Shown here piece after piece: positions 60,973-64,000 of a DNA stretch of 64,000 nt. Numbering within the stretch: the stretch's first letter is position 1; each line of letters opens with the position of its first letter. Below the pieces are notes generated by a model. It saw only the letters and a program-made list of their open reading frames with translations, made no database searches and was not told the DNA's origin. Location of the stretch: NCBI GenBank assembly GCA_025408425.1, contig JANXYX010000012.1, positions 62,001 to 126,000 of the forward strand. Direction: 5' to 3'. A program made the translations under genes and the position numbers. Source of the DNA: Granulicella sp. GTDB lineage: Bacteria > Acidobacteriota > Terriglobia > Terriglobales > Acidobacteriaceae.

Positions 60973-61989
60973 TTGAGTTTGACGTTGAAGCCGCAGGTTC
61001 GGGTCCGCGCGAAGATTAGTTCCATTGGAATGTATGTTCCTCCAAAGCTGTTGAGGAATGCAGACCTGGAGAAGATGGTCGCGACGAACGATCAGTGGAT
61101 TGTGGAGCGGACGGGGATTCGCGAGCGGCATATTGTGGAGCCGGGTGTGGCGACGAGCGATCTGGCGACGGAGGCGGCGCGGGACTGTCTGGCGAAGCGT
61201 GGAATTGAGGCCAGCGAGGTGGAGGTGATCCTGGTGGCGACGGTGACGCCGGACATGATGTTTCCGGCGACGGCGTGCCTGGTGCAGGACAAGCTGGGGG
61301 CGAAGGGTGCGTGGGGGTTCGATCTGTCGGCGGCTTGCTCGGGATTTCTTTATGCGCTGCAGGTAGGCGCGAAGCTGGTGGAATCTGGCGCGCACAAGAA
61401 GGTGATGGTGATTGGCGCGGATGTGATGAGCTCGATTCTGGACTATACGGACCGGTCGACGTGCATTCTGTTTGGTGATGGGGCGGGGGCGGTTTTGCTG
61501 GAGCCTACGGAAGAGGGTGAAGTCGGGCTGGTGGATTATCAGCATGAGATTGATGGGTCGGGTGCATGCTCGCTGTATATGCCGGGGGGTGGGAGTTTGC
61601 ATCCTTCGACGGCGGAGACGGTGGAGAAGAAGATGCACTTTGTCCATCAGGAGGGCGGCGCGGTGTTCAAGGTAGCGGTGCGGAAGATGGCGGAGTTGAG
61701 CGAGACGCTGCTGACGCGCAATGGGCTGACGGCGGAGGATGTGGATTGCTTTGTGCCGCACCAGGCGAACAAGCGCATCATTCTGGCGACGGCGGATCGG
61801 CTGGGGATGCCGGAAGAGCGGGTGGTGATCAACATTGGTGAGTATGGCAATACGACGGCAGGGACGATTCCGCTGGCGATGCACACGGCGATGAACAGTG
61901 GGTGTTTGAAGAAGGGCGATACCGTGCTGCTGGCATCATTTGGTGGAGGGTACACGGTGGGCGCTACCTTGTTGCGGTGGGAGTTGTAG
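60973..61989 (+). CDS. fabH: 3-oxoacyl-ACP synthase III (FabH)
   Basis: 338 residues starting at TTG 60973, preceded by GAGGTGATG. Initiates fatty acid elongation by condensing acetyl-CoA with malonyl-ACP. Catalytic Cys in [13 protein letters not shown], His in [12 protein letters not shown], Asn in [13 protein letters not shown]. The usual length. Upstream 173 bases follow the SRP repeats. Divergent terminus with the DedA-family gene. Related to branched-chain starter enzymes, whose substrate cannot be told. Confidence 0.94.
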   Translation: MSLTLKPQVRVRAKISSIGMYVPPKLLRNADLEKMVATNDQWIVERTGIRERHIVEPGVATSDLATEAARDCLAKRGIEASEVEVILVATVTPDMMFPATACLVQDKLGAKGAWGFDLSAACSGFLYALQVGAKLVESGAHKKVMVIGADVMSSILDYTDRSTCILFGDGAGAVLLEPTEEGEVGLVDYQHEIDGSGACSLYMPGGGSLHPSTAETVEKKMHFVHQEGGAVFKVAVRKMAELSETLLTRNGLTAEDVDCFVPHQANKRIILATADRLGMPEERVVINIGEYGNTTAGTIPLAMHTAMNSGCLKKGDTVLLASFGGGYTVGATLLRWEL

Positions 61990-62114
61990 CGATACTTGCA
62001 CGGAGATCGTTACTGGGCGACGGGCTTTGTGCCTGTCGCCTTTTCTTTTGCAATGGATGTATCCAATTTGGATCAAGGTACTGTTTGGGTTACATATCTA
62101 CTGGCCCCGCGGCC

Positions 62115-62909
62115 TTAGGGCACAGAGACTGCTGTGGGTTGCTCGGCGGGCTGGCTGCTGCTTGAGGCGGCCAGAGTGCGGGAGGTCTTGTATAGATTCC
62201 AGAGACCGATGACGACGCTGATGGTCACGGTGGTCCAGATGATAACGAGGATGGTGTTTGCCCAACGCGCGGAGAAGTGGTTCCAGAGTTGGAGGATGTG
62301 GCGGCCGTACTGGATGCCGAGCCATGCGGCAATGGCGTGGCGGACGGCGCGACTGATGGTGAAGGTGACGAGGAATTTGTTGCGGGGCATCTTGAGCGCG
62401 CCTGCGGCAAGAACGAAAACCGTGAGCGGCATAGGTGGCGGGAGGATGGCGGGAAGAGCGACGGCGAGGATGGCGTGACGCTCGACCCACTCGGTGACGA
62501 GTTTGAAGATGCGGGGTGGAGTGCGCTTTTCGATGAAGGCCATTCCTCCTCTCTTGCCTACCTGATAGCAGGAGTACCCGCCGAGAGCAGAGCCGGCGGT
62601 GGCGAGAAGGATGAGCAGGAGCCAGTTTTGATGGTGGGCGGCCATCACGATGATCATGATGTCGGTGATGCCGGGGAGGGGCAGAGGGACGATGGAGCTA
62701 TCGACAAGAGAGATGAGGAAGATACTGAAGATTCCGAAGCCGAAGAGGATATGGACGAGTTTGCCCGAGTGGCGCGGCGGTTGGAGAGAGACGCGAAGTA
62801 CGGCAGCAGAGATCGATTTATGCGTAATGGCTGCCGTGGGCTTCATGTTGGATATGACGGCAATAGACGGGAAGAAGTTGCGGCCTGGCGCGAGATAGCG
62901 GTACTTCAT
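62115..62909 (-). CDS. DedA/VTT-family membrane protein
   Basis: 264 residues from ATG 62909, or about 243 from ATG 62846; the longer one starts within a dispersed repeat, so the shorter start is possible. Motifs: FISLIDSSIVPLPLPGI-type region (SLVDSSIVPLPLPGITD), ATAGSALGGYSCYQVGKRGG, LPAILPPPMPLTVFVLAAGA and about five helices. Family members handle membrane lipid flipping, including undecaprenyl phosphate. It follows mqnA by about 40 bases on the same strand. Confidence 0.82.
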   Translation of the reverse strand: MKYRYLAPGRNFFPSIAVISNMKPTAAITHKSISAAVLRVSLQPPRHSGKLVHILFGFGIFSIFLISLVDSSIVPLPLPGITDIMIIVMAAHHQNWLLLILLATAGSALGGYSCYQVGKRGGMAFIEKRTPPRIFKLVTEWVERHAILAVALPAILPPPMPLTVFVLAAGALKMPRNKFLVTFTISRAVRHAIAAWLGIQYGRHILQLWNHFSARWANTILVIIWTTVTISVVIGLWNLYKTSRTLAASSSSQPAEQPTAVSVP

Positions 62910-62916
62910 TGCAAAA

Positions 62917-62943
62917 GCAGGTCCTCCGCTTCACGAAGGATGA
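62917..62943. repeat. Short GCAGGTCCT-type repeat
   Basis: GCAGGTCCTCCGCTTCACGA/AGGATGA, a degenerate relative of the units at 7928-7996 and 53845-53882, located between mqnA and the DedA-family gene and partly under the latter's upstream start. Confidence 0.55.
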
Positions 62944-62949
62944 AGGTAG

Positions 62950-63804
62950 TTAGAGGAAGCGGAGGGTGGGGAGCGGTGGGAGGATATCGACTTGGGCAGC
63001 GTACTGGCGGAAGAGTTGGATGGTGCGGATGCAGTCGGGGTCGAGGGTGTAGTGGATGTTGTGGGTGAGGTAGTGGTGGATCGTGTTGGGAAGAAGGGGG
63101 ATGCGGGGCGTCCACTCGCGGACGAGGTCGTCGATGTGGTTGAGACCGTTGTCGCGGGATTGGTTGAGGTCTTGGGTTAGTTGCTGTGGAGTGATGTGGG
63201 TGAGGGATTGGGGGCGGACGGCCCAGACGGCGGCTACCCAGGGGAGGTTGGTGTGGGAGCGCCACTCGTGGGCGAGGTCGTGCCAGGTGCAGGGTCCGGT
63301 TTGCTGCTCGATGGCTGCGCGATTTTCTATGGCTAGCAGGGCTGGGTCGCCGATGAGGATGGCGGCGTCGGCTTGGTGGAGCATGGCTACAGGATCGGCT
63401 GGGGCGGGGATGAAGGTGGGCTGGGCGCCGAGGAATTTGCGGAAGAGGATTTCGGCGTAGGCGAGGGAACTGCGGGAAGCCGTGTCGGCGGCGATGGTTC
63501 TGACGGAGTTGAGTGTGTGAGGGTGCTTCAGAATGAGTTGGATGGAGCGGACTTCGTCGAGTGAGGCGATGGCACAGCCGGGGACGATTGCGAGATCGGG
63601 GGTGAGGGCGGCGATGGGAATGAGGCCGAGGTCGGCGCGGCCGGAGAGTAGTTCTGCTGCGCACTGGGCGGGCTGGGTGTAATGGAGGGTGTAGCGCTGG
63701 GCGAGATTGGCAGCGTGGGGTGCGTGCTCGAAGTCCCACATGAGGGGTGCGGGGTTGAGGAAGTTGATGGCAGCTACGCGGACGGGATTTGATGTCTTAG
63801 GCAA
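62950..63804 (-). CDS. mqnA: Chorismate dehydratase MqnA (futalosine menaquinone pathway)
   Basis: 284 residues. Converts chorismate to 3-[(1-carboxyvinyl)oxy]benzoate, the first step of the futalosine route. Motifs: RVAAINFLNPAPLMWDF at the start, SGRADLGLIPIAAL, EVRSIQLILKHPHTLNSVRTIAAD, and AAILIGDPALLAIE, matching the periplasmic-binding-like fold. Start ATG 63804. No other mqn genes nearby. Implies menaquinone made by the futalosine pathway. Confidence 0.92.
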   Translation of the reverse strand: MPKTSNPVRVAAINFLNPAPLMWDFEHAPHAANLAQRYTLHYTQPAQCAAELLSGRADLGLIPIAALTPDLAIVPGCAIASLDEVRSIQLILKHPHTLNSVRTIAADTASRSSLAYAEILFRKFLGAQPTFIPAPADPVAMLHQADAAILIGDPALLAIENRAAIEQQTGPCTWHDLAHEWRSHTNLPWVAAVWAVRPQSLTHITPQQLTQDLNQSRDNGLNHIDDLVREWTPRIPLLPNTIHHYLTHNIHYTLDPDCIRTIQLFRQYAAQVDILPPLPTLRFL

Positions 63805-63842
63805 CAGTGTCTAGTTTATGGGATGTGGTGGGAGGGGATTGG

Positions 63843-64000
63843 ATGCAGCGAGCGGTAATCGGCTTCTATCTGGATGAAGAGGGGCACTGGGCGGCGATGC
63901 TGGAGTGCGGGCATGGGCAGCATGTGCGGCATGATCCGCCGTGGACGGTACGGGAGTGGGTGGTGACGGAGGAGGGACGGGCGAAGAGGATTGGAAGGCT
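63843..64000 (+). CDS. DUF3565-family protein, 3' end cut by the window
   Basis: 52 residues visible. Begins MQRAVIGFYLDEEGHWAAML then ECGHGQHVRHDPPWTVREW, with the conserved CGHGQHVRH block that looks like a metal or nucleotide site. Start ATG 63843, with GGGAGGGG upstream. Divergent from mqnA, 38 bases apart. The family is small (about 60 to 130 residues) and of unknown function. Typical members end soon after, so only a short tail may be missing. Confidence 0.82.
   Translation, partial: MQRAVIGFYLDEEGHWAAMLECGHGQHVRHDPPWTVREWVVTEEGRAKRIGR

Noticed and set aside
60802-61884. Arg/His-rich open frame opposite fabH
   Set aside because: Composition is not protein-like and FabH has a full set of catalytic residues on the + strand.
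1-64000. tRNA or rRNA genes
   Set aside because: I looked for T-loop and cloverleaf patterns in the intergenic gaps and saw none.

Overview
The window reads as chromosomal DNA of a soil-type Acidobacteriota, most likely class Terriglobia (relatives of Granulicella, Edaphobacter, Terriglobus). This placement is inference. It rests on high GC, many secreted peptidases and carbohydrate-active enzymes, futalosine-type menaquinone synthesis (mqnA), a tiny lysine/alanine-rich histone-like peptide, and dispersed GGGGCACCC and GCAGATCCT hairpin repeats of a kind I associate with this group. I see no rRNA, tRNA, CRISPR array, phage module or transposase.

Layout. 1-3910: two tandem GT39 membrane glycosyltransferases, the first cut by the window edge, both with hairpin repeats embedded in frame. 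4049-7319: Ppx/GppA phosphatase, SixA-like phosphatase and a membrane protein. 7410-12048: M1 peptidase, a 347-bp inverted-repeat element with a small membrane protein gene, a gene remnant broken by that element, and a GH57 branching enzyme. 12305-15025: BON lipoprotein, YtxH and DUF948-type envelope proteins, with a 20-bp tandem repeat. 15108-25543: mnmA, a GT87 transferase, an exported alpha/beta hydrolase, M61 peptidase, glutathione peroxidase, a KimA-like permease, cysteine desulfurase and an exported DinB protein. 25590-30041: two paralogous exported proteins with TTG starts, citrate synthase, glycine oxidase. 30175-37519: a coiled-coil membrane protein, the 22-residue basic peptide, thiolase, a HEAT protein, comM, rpoZ, rho. 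37600-43303: a ribD-ribE-pfpI cluster and a HlyD/ABC export operon. 43313-47321: ftsY, gpsA, plsY, cinA. 47491-53691: cupin, carboxylesterase, NHL protein, pgpA, yacG, a YVTN propeller protein, a yacG remnant, and an AT-richer foreign-looking gene. 53961-64000: rimO, a second APC permease, a large secreted protein, pectinesterase, SRP RNA with a repeated 3' end, fabH, a DedA-family protein, mqnA and a truncated DUF3565 gene.

How the genes work together: MnmA and cysteine desulfurase link to sulfur transfer; PlsY, GpsA, PgpA and FabH cover fatty acid and phospholipid synthesis; FtsY and the SRP RNA belong to the same targeting pathway; citrate synthase and thiolase are central carbon enzymes; RpoZ and Rho are neighbouring transcription factors; and the exported peptidases, esterase, pectinesterase and GH57 enzyme suit a polymer-degrading heterotroph.

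At large scale, plus-strand genes prefer G-ending codons and minus-strand genes prefer C-ending codons, so the + strand is G-rich throughout and is probably the leading strand. The small gene at 9715 and the gene at 53143 depart from this pattern and look acquired. The most unusual signals are the in-frame covarying hairpin elements, the 347-bp element with 8-bp target duplications, the triplicated 3' end of the SRP RNA, the promoter-equipped 22-residue basic peptide and the yacG remnant.
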